From NCBI RefSeq assembly GCF_932526225.1, contig NC_064037.1:12320203-12384202 (forward strand): 64,000 nucleotides of DNA. Direction: 5' to 3'. This document shows, piece by piece, positions 10,963 to 23,109 of the stretch. A program made the position numbers and the translations under genes. Every line of letters begins with the position of its first letter. Position 1 is the stretch's first letter. The notes beneath the pieces are model-generated. The model had not been told where the DNA came from. It worked only from the letters and a program-made list of their open reading frames with translations, and made no database searches. The DNA is from Nematostella vectensis. Taxonomy: Eukaryota; Cnidaria; Anthozoa; Actiniaria; Edwardsiidae.

Positions 10963-11955
10963 TTAAGCATGGCCGATTGTAATGTTAAAGGCAGATGTAC
11001 CTCCCGCATTGCTCAGGGGTTGGGGTACAGTGGCGTTTTGATGCCAACAACATATAAAGAGATTCTTGGCCTCGCGGCGAAGAGAAAGGTTCGTCTTCAA
11101 CAGGATGACAGGGTTAACTGCGGCATTACACAAAAGAAGCATCTCCATCCATATTGCCGTTAACAGGAAGTAGTTATTTCCTAAGGACCTTAAAATGGAT
11201 ACCACGATGATCGGTATATAGCAGATGGCTAGTGCCACTAGGGAGTACGCCACGGTCGCCGCTACACGATGTTCAATTGCTTCCTGGGTTACCTGTGTAG
11301 ACGACATGTTACTTATGTTGTTACCATGCGCCTTGATGCTGCGGTAGACGCAGATTTGAAGAACAGCGATGATTATACATGTCAGGCCGAACTGAGCAAA
11401 CACCAGAAGGTACCTCTCGGTGGTGTTCATAATCCAGGAAGCCAGATAACTTAGCACGATGCTGAACACCCAGATTACCAGCGCGCACGTGAAGACGCGC
11501 TTCTTGGTCAGTAATCTACGGTACGAGTTTGGGCGCCGGATCGCCAACCAACGGTCACCAGATATGAAGACCCAGGCAGTCAAGGACACACAGCGGTAAA
11601 GGAAGATCAGAAACGGTCTTATGTCATCCACGGCGAACTTGTAGCAGAAGTTGTTGTATAAGATGAAGAGGGATGACCGGTATACGGCCACAGGCTGAAG
11701 GATGGAGACAATGAGGAGGTCCTTGACTACTATCACCATCATAAGAAGAGTGGATGGAGTCCGAAGCCTCGAGCGCCTCATCACGGTAATCAGGATGAGA
11801 CTGTTGAGTATAGTGGATACGAGAAATGCCAGGGAGTTGATGGGAGACACGATGGCGTGACTGGCAAGTAGGTACTTGTCCAGAAAGGCTGTCGAGTATG
11901 ACTTGAGGTAACACTTTGTCCTGGCCATGGTCAGCTGACTGGTGGCGTTTGACAT
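10963..11955 (-). CDS. Rhodopsin-class (class A) G protein-coupled receptor, single exon, 330 aa
   Basis: Seven hydrophobic segments in a 330-residue intronless frame, typical of the large cnidarian class A expansions. An N-glycosylation site (NAT) lies at the extracellular N terminus. TM1 has the conserved Asn (ILNSLILITV), TM2 its Asp (VVKDLLIV), TM3 ends GDRWLAI (a DRW version of DRY), TM4 has WVFSIV and TM7 reads NAAVNPVILL. The usual NPxxY tyrosine is replaced by Leu. The second extracellular loop (NTTERY) has no cysteine, so the standard TM3-ECL2 disulfide appears absent. The C terminus is short with a CC pair that could be palmitoylated. Ligand unknown; the sequence does not place it in an amine, peptide or opsin group. 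It lacks the retinal lysine context of opsins. The start is the first Met, with TM1 about 35 residues on. Confidence 0.9.
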   Translation of the reverse strand: MSNATSQLTMARTKCYLKSYSTAFLDKYLLASHAIVSPINSLAFLVSTILNSLILITVMRRSRLRTPSTLLMMVIVVKDLLIVSILQPVAVYRSSLFILYNNFCYKFAVDDIRPFLIFLYRCVSLTAWVFISGDRWLAIRRPNSYRRLLTKKRVFTCALVIWVFSIVLSYLASWIMNTTERYLLVFAQFGLTCIIIAVLQICVYRSIKAHGNNISNMSSTQVTQEAIEHRVAATVAYSLVALAICYIPIIVVSILRSLGNNYFLLTAIWMEMLLLCNAAVNPVILLKTNLSLRREAKNLFICCWHQNATVPQPLSNAGGTSAFNITIGHA

Positions 11956-12144
11956 ATTGCCTTAAAGATAAGGTAAGATAAGGTATAAACTATAAAAAAG
12001 AATCCCAAACACCCGCCATATCCATTTTGATATCGGGTTATTAAATCAAATGAGAAAAAAGGGGGTGCTATGGATTTGTTATATAACCAATCTGTTGAAT
12101 GAAGATAATTATTTCATATTTGTGATTGACTTCTATAATACAGT

Positions 12145-12330
12145 CAGGCGCGTACCCAGGGGGGGTGGGTGCGCAGTCGTAGGTATCATATGGAAGAAGC
12201 ATAGGATTTGAAGATTCCTTAAAAGAAATGACCAGCTATTTGACTGCCAAGGGGGGTGGTGCGCGCACACCCTGCGTCGCGCGATGCATTTTGGGGAGGT
12301 TGAATAAGCGCATGGTGCATGACTGTCCGG
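12145..12330. mobile_element. MITE family D copy, left end
   Basis: Begins CAGGCGCGTACCCAGG. The segment 'gtaggtatcatatggaagaa' recurs inverted at 18.63-18.65 kb in another copy. The right end is not identified. Confidence 0.5.
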
Positions 12331-14849
12331 ATGCGGTTTCGGTGTCGGAATTCGCATGGAATTCGTAATTTTTCCGTCTTTGCTTCAGGGTTCCTGTGGC
12401 TGTCCCCGCAACAGCTAATAACGACTGGGTACGAGTCTGTTCTTATCGCCATAACAACAAAATGACAACATCTAAGTTATTACAATATAAATATTAAATT
12501 TGTATGACAAGTACGCGAGCATGTTTTTTATTCGACGATTTCATTCCTTTTTTTAATATTTCCTATATTTCTAATAGCTAATGCACAGCCAAAGTTTAAA
12601 TATAGAACAGCGATTCTCATAAGGCCTACCAAGAGAGATGAATATTAGGCTTGCCCGCGCATCGCAAATCACTAACATTTGAATTTTCGTGCTCGCGTAA
12701 ACAGGTAAAAAGGAGCGGTGCGAGAAAGAACCATTTGCTTTGTATCCACAAAAAGCTGAATTCAAAGTAAATTCGCTAATGAACTCTTAACAAGAACTAT
12801 TGCGATCGTCTCTAAAAATGATGATGAGCGATTTCCCCTTTAAAGCTTTCACTAAACCCCTTACCTTACTGATTGTTCTATCCTGGATGCTTATTTCTAG
12901 TAGATATAGCTTGTCTTGGCAACACTAGCTGATGGGTCCGCTAAAGAGTAGAAAAGCTATTAATCTCCTTTTCTTAGGTTGAAAGTGGACTGGGCTGATG
13001 ATTTCAGTTAAAAGCCAGAAATCCTTAAATGGGATAGAATTAAAAGTGGCAGAAAAAAGAGTTATTGAAAATTGATCATAACTTTTGTGTCACGTTCTTT
13101 TTTTTCCCCCATAAGCCATAGTCGCCTTTCAATTAACACTTAACAATGTTTTTATTAATGGTCCTCATTTTGTCTAAATTTATAAAGATGACTAGAAAAA
13201 TAAAGTGATTATTTATAAATAATTGATTATTATGAAAATTCAAATTGTTGTAATAACTGAGTGCGTAATTACTAATCCGTTATTACAGTAAGAGTAAGAC
13301 CCTTCGATTTAGGAGTTAGCCTGTAACAGGTTTTTTGTTTGAATGATGTAAGTAATAACATGCTTTATTACTCTGAAAGGGAAAAATGTGTGGAAACAAA
13401 AACTAGCAGCGACAAATAGCTAAGTCGTGTTTTTATGTTTTTATACGTTCTTTCAAAAAAAAAAAAACTTTTAACTTCACTCAAATTCGCACGGAAGGTA
13501 AACAGGTAAATAGGTGAACTTTGGTCTCCGTTTAGTACTTTATTTCTAGACGCTTACCTGCATTTATCAAATCGCAGTGGCGATGTTTTGTCAAAAGCTG
13601 TTACTGTGTCAGTGAGTCACCGAAGCGGGGTCTTCTGCTGCTTGTCGGCAGCTTGACTGATTGAAGGTCCCCTGTGTTTCTGTTGTTGTTAGCAAAATTT
13701 AATAGTTGTGATAGACTGATGTTTCAATTGAACTCACTTTAGAGAACGCGGGAGTCCAATAAACATTTTTTGTGCTCCTTCTCTGACAATTCATTAAGAA
13801 GCTTTTTTTGAATTGTTGAACCCTAAAACTGTTGTGTGTGGAAAACTGTTCGTTGCCATTGATGCGAAATATGCAGTTCCCACGAAGGGGAAAACACCAT
13901 ACCTATGACAAATCTCTAAAACCCAGTTCAAACAGCTGTAAAGGTCTTTTAACCACGAAGGCTAAGATTTTAAAGATTTAAGTTTGTTTTTTTTTCTTTC
14001 TTTTCAACTGACCCAATTTTAGCCTCCGGTAATAATAAATAAAGTAGGATGTTTATGCATTTCCAAGCCAGTCTAACTTCCGTTTGTTCCGTTACACATT
14101 TTTTTTTTGGCCATAGAATATAGAAGCTTGGATGTTATTTGTCTTTTTAGAGTGTTTTCTTTTTTGTCGAAATATTAAAAAAAACATGGTTGACTTGAAA
14201 TATATTGACATTACTGCTAAAATCATGAAATAGGATGCCAAACCTCAGCTGATGTTGTCGTTATAATTTAACTAGTTAAAAGAGCAATTTAATATTATGG
14301 TTGACACCATGTTGACTACGTGCTGGTAGCTCTCAAACATAGCGTCATATTGTCCATTAGTCCTGATTACTTTAAGAAGTTCATGAAAAAATATTTAAAT
14401 TGCATTAGTGAAATATTCAACACGAAAAAAAACCCGAATATTTCAAGGAAGTTTTTATCCGGATCCGACTTTATTTATCAAACTTGAATACAAATTATAT
14501 GAAGTGGACGAGAGTGTGGTTGGAAATAAACAGATTTTCTTCTTTCTTTTTTTTTTGCTCCGACAAACGGCTCTATTCGAAATATCAGCGAAAATACTCC
14601 TAGAGACCCCTAAAACATACCGTTTCAAGCTTGAGTTATTTATTTCCCTGAGTCTCAGGATTTTTTATTTATTTTTTAATTAAATAAAAGTCATAAAAAA
14701 GACAGGCCTAGACTACTGTTAAAACTTGCTCTTATTCAGGATACCTAATCCAGCGGATCCAGCGGAGCATCAATGTTGAGGAAAATGCTGAGCAAAACCT
14801 TTCCAATGTCATATCTATATTCATATCTCCTAAAAACGAATCATAATAT
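12331..14849. other. AT-rich non-coding stretch
   Basis: No domain-bearing ORF, RNA gene or clear repeat on either strand. Short open frames occur by chance in AT-rich sequence. Confidence 0.5.
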
Positions 14850-15063
14850 GACAACCAAACTTGGTATGTGTCATGTATGTCTCAAGGGGTGTGCAACATG
14901 ATGGTCGTGTGATCTTTGACGTCTCAATGACGTTACTTAAAGCGAAAATATGCTGATCTCAACAAAATAACAAATATATTTTTTCATAAAAAACATCGGA
15001 CGACAACCAAACTTGGTATGTGTCATGTATGTCTCAAGGGGGGTGCAACATGGTCGTGTGATT
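14850..15063 (+). repeat. Two-copy direct repeat, about 62 bp each
   Basis: 'gacaaccaaacttggtatgt' through 'ggtcgtgtgat' occurs at 14850-14913 and again at 15002-15063 with few changes. Probably a remnant of a dispersed repeat. No coding function. Confidence 0.6.
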
Positions 15064-15111
15064 ATTAAGGGATATATGAGGTTGGTTTTAAAATTTTCCA
15101 TCTTCAAAATG

Positions 15112-15320
15112 CCCCCCCCCCCCCCACAACGGCCGAAGGTCCACTATCGGTTCTCAATAGACGTGCTATAAGTAGACAAAACTATAAAGCATAAGCTAGA
15201 TCACTTTGTTATGTAGTCAAATGCGACAATAAACGTCCCGTGGGGATACTGCAAAGGCATAAAAAACCTTTTTTTTTCGCGGGTGGTCATATTTTTATCA
15301 GAGAACTCACCCCCCCCCCC

Positions 15321-15370
<50 letters not shown>

Positions 15371-15444
15371 CTGGAAAAATTAGGTCCACTTTTTCGGATT
15401 TCGCACCCCCCCCCCCCCCCAAGAAAAATCCTAGGTACGGGCCT
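15112..15444. mobile_element. MITE family A copy, full length, inverted
   Basis: Reverse orientation relative to 819-1148. It has C-runs at 15112, 15310 and 15407, a (CA)n tract at 15338-15366, and the terminus CTAGGTACGGGCCTG ending at 15444. Internal landmarks match the other copies. Confidence 0.8.
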
Positions 15445-16029
15445 GGAAAGGGATTCGAAATGCGATCGCGTACACAATTCTAGCAAAAATGATTATCAGA
15501 GAACTTGGATCAAAGTTCCTATCAAAAATCCAACCATGGAAAACATAATAATACAGCTCAAAATGCTTATGACGCGGAATCAGAAAGTTTGATGGATTTG
15601 CATATTCCATTGGTGCGACCCCTAGAGGGACTTCAGGATACAGAGAGCGATGTTTCCACGCAAAATACTAAAAAACTACAAGTACCAGTAACCTTGTCGG
15701 TCAATGAGATGACAAATAACTTGAGTGAAGTCCGGGCGGCGTGAATTTACCAGGACGGTTGCCAGACTGCAATGCTGCTGACACTCCATTGACTGTTAAT
15801 TGGGGGCGGAGAGGGGATGGGTCTACAATAAAAGTCTATTAACCAGTCATAATAAAGGCAATTTATTATGGGAGAGTCGGGCGAGAGTTTATTGATCACC
15901 TTACGAGACATATAACCGACTGCAACAATGCAACACAAATGCAACACATTTCTGCTATTGTTCTCATGGTAACGGCACTACAAAAACCAAGCATGAAGTC
16001 AAAAGCAAAAGTTAATCAAGTGTCTGGCT
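15445..16029. other. Stretch between MITE and retroelement
   Basis: A 79-codon open frame at 15505-15744 (polar, Asn/Ser/Thr-rich) has no domain I recognise. It could be the degraded 5' part of the adjacent retroelement. Nothing else seen. Confidence 0.3.
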
Positions 16030-18260
16030 AAGCGCTTAGCGCTATGGAAAAGAAGGCGAAATCGATAGTCTTCTTTGCGAAGGGATGTCTATCCAAAAGC
16101 GCCTTATTAAGACCAAGAGGGCAGAACCGCCAAACAAAGCTAAGATATTCGCTAAGCTTGTCATGGAGGGTCAGATTAATTCAGCGTTGAGATACCTTAG
16201 TGAGAACAAGTGTGGCGGAGTGTTAGCGCTGACCGCCGACGCAACTCAAAGAGAAACACCCTGAGGCTGAGAAACAACCTGAGGCTGAGAAACAACCTGA
16301 GGCTGAGAAACACCCTGAGGCTGAGAAACAACCTGAGGCTGAGAAACAACCTGAGGCTGAGAAACACCCTGAGGCTGAGAAACACCCTGAGGCTGAGAAA
16401 CAACCTGAGGCTGAGAAACAACCTGAGGCTGAGAAACAACCTGAGGCTGAGAAACAACCTGAGGCTGAGAAACAACCTGAGGCTGAGAAACACCCTGAGG
16501 CTGAGAAACAACCTGAGGCTGAGAAACACCCTGAGGCTGAGAAACACCCTGAGGCTCAGAAACAACCTGAGGCTCAGAAACACCCTGAGGCTGAGAAACA
16601 CCCTGAGGCTGAGAAACACCCTGAGGCTGAGAAACACCCTGAGGCTGAGAAACACCCTGAGGCTAAAGAAGCAACGCTGGGCTTGTTACTATTCGGACCA
16701 GTTAAAGAAGTGCACGACTCGATATAACAGCAAATCGATGGCGAAATAATACGCGATGCGGCTCTACGAACCAATAGGCTCTGGCGGTCCTTCAGGTGTA
16801 GACGCAAACGGTTTCAAGCGAATTCTCGCGTGCAAATCATTCAAGAACTCGCGTGCAAACCTGTGTGATACCTTGGTAATAATGGCTAAAAGGCTTAGCA
16901 CAGAGTTAGAGTTCGTTGATCTTCGAACTATAGAACCAATACTAGTTAACAGGCTGATCCCTTTAGACAAGGGCGAAGGCGCGGTTCGCCCCATTGGTGT
17001 TGGTGAAGCATCAGGAGAGTGATAGGGAAATGCATTATGAAAGTTACGAAACAAGACTTGATCGAGGCTAGTGGTTCGTTACAAGTCGGCGCAGGCCTCA
17101 AGAGTGGAAGTGAATCCGCAGTCCATGCCGTGCATTCTATATTCGAAGCTGATGAGACTGATGCCGTACTCCTGGTCGACGCATCGGATGCATTCAATGC
17201 ACTTAACATAGCTGCTGCCCTCCACAATATTAGAGTACTCTGTCCGGTTATTACAACGTACGCAATCAACACGTATCAAGAACCACCTAGATTATTCATA
17301 ATCGGAGGAAAAGAGATCAAGTCTGCAGAGGCCACAACACAGGGAGATCCTCTAGCGATGGGGACGCCATCAGTCTACAACCTTTGATCACTCGCTTGAG
17401 GATTTCAAACAATCTGAAGCAGTATTGGTTTGCCGGTGACGCGAATGGTGCTTGTTCGTTGGAAGTTGTCAAACGATGGTTGGTTGTGATGACCGAGGCA
17501 GGGCCCGATCGGGGGTACTACCCTCACGCTGGCTAATGATAAAACCCGACTAGGAGGACCAAGCAAATGCTATCTTCAAAGGGACTGCGATTAACATTTC
17601 TACACAAGGCCAAAAACATCTAGGCGCCGTGCTGGGTTCCCGCGCTTATCTAGAAGAGTACGTCGATGGGATGAGGTAGAGGAATGGGTGATCCAGGTGG
17701 TAAAGCTGGCCGAGTATGCCACACCACACCCACAGGCGTGCTATGCGGCATTCACCTTCTGATTACGCCATCGCTGGACATACTATCTAACAACACTCCC
17801 ATACATAGAAGATCTATTAGATCCCCTGGAGCGTGCTATTTCAGGTGTACTAATACCGTTAATCACATACCATCACTGCACAAGGGGCGAGAGGAACCTA
17901 GTGGCACTTCCAGTAAGGCTAGGGGTGCTTTGACTTATAATTCCAAGCCTAGATGCATCTTCCCAGCTCAAGGTGTCGATCAAGACCACAGCGCCCTTAG
18001 TGGAGAAAATAGTCGCATAAGATCACCGGATGAGACTGCTATCAAGATACGACAGCAGAGCGTGCGAAAAGAAACCAGCGAAGCGCTCCAGACCAGGCTT
18101 GACCATGTCAGGGAGTCCTTACCTCAGAAGACACAACGAGCCATTGATCTTACAATTGAGAAAGGTGCTTCCAAATGGCTCACGGTTCTCCCGCTAAAAG
18201 ACAAAGGTTACAACTTGAGTATAGAATTCAGAATTCTCTCACAGCAATTTAGGTCGAAAA
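16030..18260 (+). pseudogene. Decayed reverse-transcriptase retroelement
   Basis: Fragments in shifting frames match a reverse-transcriptase protein family common in cnidarian genomes. They are: a leader block with MEGQINSALRYLSE (16163); the hexapeptide array; '[20 protein letters not shown]' (~16780); RPIGVGEA (~16990); '[13 protein letters not shown]' with the catalytic motif A Asp (~17170); and [10 protein letters not shown] (~17335). Then come a YWFAGD motif where the family has FADD (17423-17440), [14 protein letters not shown], and a tail ending QKTQRAIDLTIEKGASKWLT. Frameshifts lie before the array, near 16780, 17020 and 17380 and repeatedly after 17650. A stop at ~16726 also interrupts the frame. 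The second catalytic Asp of the active site is Gly and the 3' part is missing, so it is inactive. The class is not assigned: no LTRs, endonuclease or tyrosine recombinase were seen. Confidence 0.85.
16251..16664 (+). repeat. 18-bp coding minisatellite, 23 units
   Basis: 'gagaaacaccctgaggct' and its variant with CAA for CAC repeat 23 times. In the element's frame they encode EKHPEA/EKQPEA, expanding a short charged linker of the reverse-transcriptase protein. One junction uses 'gctcag', changing one Glu to Gln. The unit is open in several frames on both strands; those other frames are not genes. Confidence 0.9.
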
Positions 18261-18617
18261 TTTTACGATATAGCTTTATTTTTATTACTACTACCCGGTT
18301 CATTATCTTTTTATTCTAGCTTTTCTTTAAGTCACTTTAATTTATAACAATTAAACAATTTCAATAGGCTTAGTTTTGTAATCCCCAAGGGTACTGTATG
18401 TATATATTGTAAATATATTTTAGTGTGTTATTTGGTGGTCGATTTCATTTTTTATTATTATCATAAATCATTTATATTATTTTTTAACACTATCTATACT
18501 CGCAGCCCGGCCCTGTCTGTATGTAAGCCATGAACAGCTCCGGCAAAGGTAGCAAGGCTGTATTATATTTGTATTATTATTGTTATCATCATCATTATCA
18601 TTATCGTAATCGTTGTC

Positions 18618-18711
18618 AAATACTATCCTTTTCCATATGATACCTATGGCTGCGCATGGCCTACTTATGACCCCCCCCCCCCCCCCCAAGCCAATCCTGG
18701 GTACGCGCCTG
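18618..18711. mobile_element. MITE family D copy, right end
   Basis: 'ttccatatgatacctatggc' is the inverse of the 12.2-kb copy. A C-run then leads to the terminus CCTGGGTACGCGCCTG ending at 18711, directly joined to the 72-bp satellite. Confidence 0.6.
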
Positions 18712-21700
18712 AACACGCACATCAGCGATAGAACCAGTTGCAGCCATGGAGGGTGCAGCATCATCCGACTCGCCATGAGCCTGAACACGCACATCATAGA
18801 TAGAATGAGTTGCAGCCATGGAGGGTGCAGCATAAGCCGAATGGCCAAGCGGCTGAACACGCACATCAGAGATAGAATGAGTCGCAGCCATGGAGGGTGC
18901 GCCATAAGCCGACTGGCCAAGCACCTGAACACGCACATCACAGATAGAATGAGTCGCAGCCATGGAGGGTGCAGCATCATCCGACTCGCCATGAGCCTGA
19001 ACACGCACATCATAGATAGAATGAGTTGCAGCCATGGAGGGTGCAGCATAAGCCGAATGGCCAAGCGGCTGAACACGCACATCAGAGATAGAATGAGTCG
19101 CAGCCATGGAGGGTGCGCCATAAGCCGACTGGCCAAGCACCTGAACACGCACATCACAGATAGAATGAGTCGCAGCCATGGAGGGTGCAGCATCATCCGA
19201 CTCGCCATGAGCCTGAACACGCACATCATAGATAGAATGAGTTGCAGCCATGGAGGGTGCAGCATAAGCCGAATGGCCAAGCGGCTGAACACGCACATCA
19301 GAGATAGAATTAGTCGCAGCCATGGAGGGTGCGCCATAAGCCGACTGGCCAAGCACCTGAACACGCACATCACAGATAGAATGAGTCGCAGCCATGGAGG
19401 GTGCGGCATAAGACGACTGGGCCAATCGCCTGAACACGCACATCAGAGATAGAATGAGTAGCAGCCATGGAGGGTGCAGTATAAGCCGACTGTCCAAGCG
19501 CCTGAACACGCACATCGTAGATAGAATGAGTAGCAGCCATGGAGGGTGCGGCATAAGCCGACTGGGCCAAGCGCCTGAACACACGCACATCGTAGATAGA
19601 ATGAGTAGCAGCCATGGAGGGTGCAGTATAAGCCGACTGGCCAAGCGCCAATACACGCACATCAAAAATAGAATGAGTCGCAGCCATGGAGGGTGCGGCA
19701 TAAGCAGACTGGCCAAGCGGCTGAACACGCACATCATAGATAGAATGAGTAGCAGCCATGGAGGGTGCAGCATAAGCCGACTGGCCAAGCACCTGAACAC
19801 GCACATTATAGATAGAATGAGTTCAGCCATGGAGGGTGCAGCATCATCCGACTGTCCAAGCACCTGAACACGCACATCGTAGATAGAATGAGTTGCAGCC
19901 ATGGAGGTTGCAGCATCATCCGAATGGCCAAGCGCCTGAACACGCACATCGTAGATAGAATGAGTTCAGCCATGGAGGGTGCAGCATCATCCGAATGGCC
20001 AAGCGCCTGAACACACACATCGTAGATAGAATGAGTTGCAGCCATGGAGGGTGCGGCATAAGCCGACTGGGCCAAGCGGCTGAACACGCACATCGTAGAT
20101 AGAATGAGTTGCAGCCATGGAAGGTGCGGCATAAGAAGACTGGGCCAAGCGCCTGAACACGCACATCGTAGATAGAATGAGTTGCAGCCATGGAGGGTGC
20201 GGCATAAGCCGACTGGGCCAAGCGCCTGAACACGCACATCGTAGATAGAATGAGTAGCAGCCATGGAGGGTGCAGCATAAGCCGACTGGCCAAGCACCTG
20301 AACACGCACATTATAGATAGAATGAGTTCAGCCATGGAGGGTGCAGCATCATCCGACTGTCCAAGCACCTGAACACGCACATCGTAGATAGAATGAGTTG
20401 CAGCCATGGAGGTTGCAGCATCATCCGAATGGCCAAGCGCCTGAACACGCACATCGTAGATAGAATGAGTTCAGCCATGGAGGGTGCAGCATCATCCGAA
20501 TGGCCAAGCGCCTGAACACACACATCGTAGATAGAATGAGTTGCAGCCATGGAGGGTGCGGCATAAGCCGACTGGGCCAAGCGGCTGAACACGCACATCG
20601 TAGATAGAATGAGTTGCAGCCATGGAGGGTGCGGCATAAGCCGACTGGGCCAAGCGCCTGAACACGCACATCGTAGATAGAATGAGTTGCAGCCATGGAG
20701 GGTGCGGCATAAGCCGACTGGGCCAAGCGCCTGAACACGCACATCGTAAATAGAATGAGTTCAGCCATGAAGGGTGCAGCATCATCCGAATGGCCAATCT
20801 CCTGAACACGCACATCATAGATAGAATGAGTTGCAGCCATGGAGGGTGCGGCATAAGCCGACTGTCCAAGCGCCTAAACACGCATATCGTAGATAGAATG
20901 AGTAGCAGCCATGAAGGGTGCGGCATAAGCCGACTGGCCAAGCACCTGAACACGCACATCACAGATAGAATGAGTTGCAGCCATGGAGGGTGCAGTATAA
21001 GCCGACTGGCCAAGCACCTGAACACGCACATCGTAGATATAATGAGTCGCAGCCATGGAGGGTGCGGCATAAGCCGACTGGCCAAGCACCTGAACACGCA
21101 CATCACAGATAGAATGAGTTGCAGCCATGGAGGGTGCAGTATAAGCCGACTGGCCAAGCACCTGAACACGCACATCGTAGATAGAATGGGTTCAGCCATG
21201 GAGGGTGCAGCATCATCCGACTCGCCATGAGCCTGAACACGCACATCGTAGATAAAATGGGTTCAGCCATGGAGGGTGCAGCATCATCCGAATGGCCAAG
21301 CACCTGAACACGCACATCACAGATAGAATGAGTCGCAGCCATGGAGGGTGCGGCATAAGACGACTGGGCCAATCGCCTGAACACGCACATCAGAGATAGA
21401 ATGAGTAGCAGCCATGGAGGGTGCAGTATAAGCCGACTGTCCAAGCGCCTGAACACGCACATCTTAGATAGAATGAGTAGCAGCCATGGAGGGTGCGGCA
21501 TAAGCCGACTGGGCCAAGCGCCTGAACACACGCACATCGTAGACAGAATGAGTAGCAGCCATGGAGGGTGCAGTATAAGCCGACTGGCCAAGCGCCTGGA
21601 CACGCACATCAAAGATAGAATGAGTCGCAGCCATGGAGGGTGCGGCATAAGCAGACTGGCCAAGCGGCTGAACACGCACATCATAGATAGAATGAGTAGC

Positions 21701-23038
21701 AGCCATGGAGGGTGCGGCATAAGCAGACTGGCCAAGCGGCTGAACACGCACATCATAGATAGAATGAGTAGCAGCCATGGAGGGTGCAACATCATCCGAC
21801 TGGCCAAGCACCTGAACACGCACATCATAGATAGAATGAGTCCAGCCATGGAGGGTGCGGCATAAGACGACTGGGCCAATCGCCTGAACAGGCACATCAA
21901 AGATAGAATGAGTTGCAGCCATGGAGGGTGCAGCATAAGCCGACTGGCCATGCGCCTGAACGCACACATCATAGATAGAATGAGTTGCAGCCATGGAGGG
22001 TGCAGCATAAGCCGACTGGACCAAGCACTTGAACATGCACATCATAGATAGAATGAGTTCAGCCATGGAGGATGCAGCATCATCCGAATGGCCAAGCGCC
22101 TGAACGCACACATCATAGATAGAATGAGTTGCAGCCATGGAGGGTGCAGCATAAGCCGACTGGACCAAGCGCCTGAACACGCACATCGTAGATAGAATGA
22201 GTTCAGCCATGGAGGGTGCAGCATCATCCGACTGGCCAAGCGCCTGAACACGCACATCGTAGATAGAATGAGTTGCAGCCATGGAGGGTGCGGCATAAGC
22301 CGACTGGGCCAAGCGCCTGAACACGCACATCGTAGATAGAATGAGTTGCAGCCATGGAGGGTGTGGCATAAGCCGACTGGGCCAAGCGCCTGAACACGCA
22401 CATCGTAGATAGAATGAGGTGCAGCCATGCAGGGTGCGGCATAAGCCGACTGGGCCAAGCGCCTGAACACGCACATCGTAAATAGAATGAGTTCAGCCAT
22501 GAAGGGTGCAGCATCATCCGAATGGCCAATCTCCTGAACACGCACATCATAGATAGAATGAGTTGCAGCCATGGAGGGTGCGGCATAAGCCGACTGTCCA
22601 AGCGCCTAAACACGCACATCGTAGATAGAATGAGTAGCAGCCATGGAGGGTGCGGCATAAGCCGACTGGCCATGCACCTGAACACGCACATCACAGATAG
22701 AATGAGTTGCAGCCATGGAGGGTGCAGTATAAGCCGACTGGCCAAGCACCTGAACACGCACATCGTAGATAGAATGAGTCGCAGCCATGGAGGGTGCGGC
22801 ATAAGCCGACTGGCCAAGCACCTGAACACGCACATCACAGATAGAATGAGTTGCAGCCATGGAGGGTGCAGTATAAGCCGACTGGCCAAGCACCTGAACA
22901 CGCACATCGTAGATAGAATGAGTAGCAGCCATGGAGGGTGCGGCATAAGCCGGCTGGCCAAGCGCCTGAACACGCACATCATAGATAGAATGAGTAGCAG
23001 CCATGGAGGGTGCGGCATAAGCCGACTGGGCCAAGCGC
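18712..23038 (+). repeat. 72-bp satellite array, about 60 copies, with higher-order repeats
   Basis: The unit begins 'ctgaacacgcacatc', contains 'gcagccatggagggtgc' and ends 'gactggccaagcgc'. At 18781-19428 three distinct units form a 216-bp trimer repeated three times. 19801-20305 recurs at 20306-20810 (about 505 bp). Blocks near 19381 recur near 21328 and blocks near 20741 recur near 22473, so 1.7-1.95-kb segments have also duplicated. Units vary at fixed sites (GTAG/ATAG/ACAG after 'catc'; CATAAGCC or CATCATCC). One- and two-base indels ('gggcc' vs 'ggcc', 'gttcagcc' vs 'gttgcagcc') shift the frame between units. It is therefore not a protein, although long ORFs exist in three frames. Confidence 0.9.
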
Positions 23039-23109
23039 AGGCGTTAGGCAAAACTGCTAAAGTTTTCATTTCTTCAATAAAAAAAACGAACACGATGTAC
23101 ATTGTACAT

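Noticed and set aside
15283-15483. Pro/His/Thr-rich ORFs
   Set aside because: Translations of C-runs and the (CA)n tract in a MITE.
16197-16749. Leu/Arg-rich ORFs of 152 and 179 codons on opposite strands
   Set aside because: They are alternate frames of the 18-bp repeat. Only the EKHPEA/EKQPEA frame agrees with flanking reverse-transcriptase sequence.
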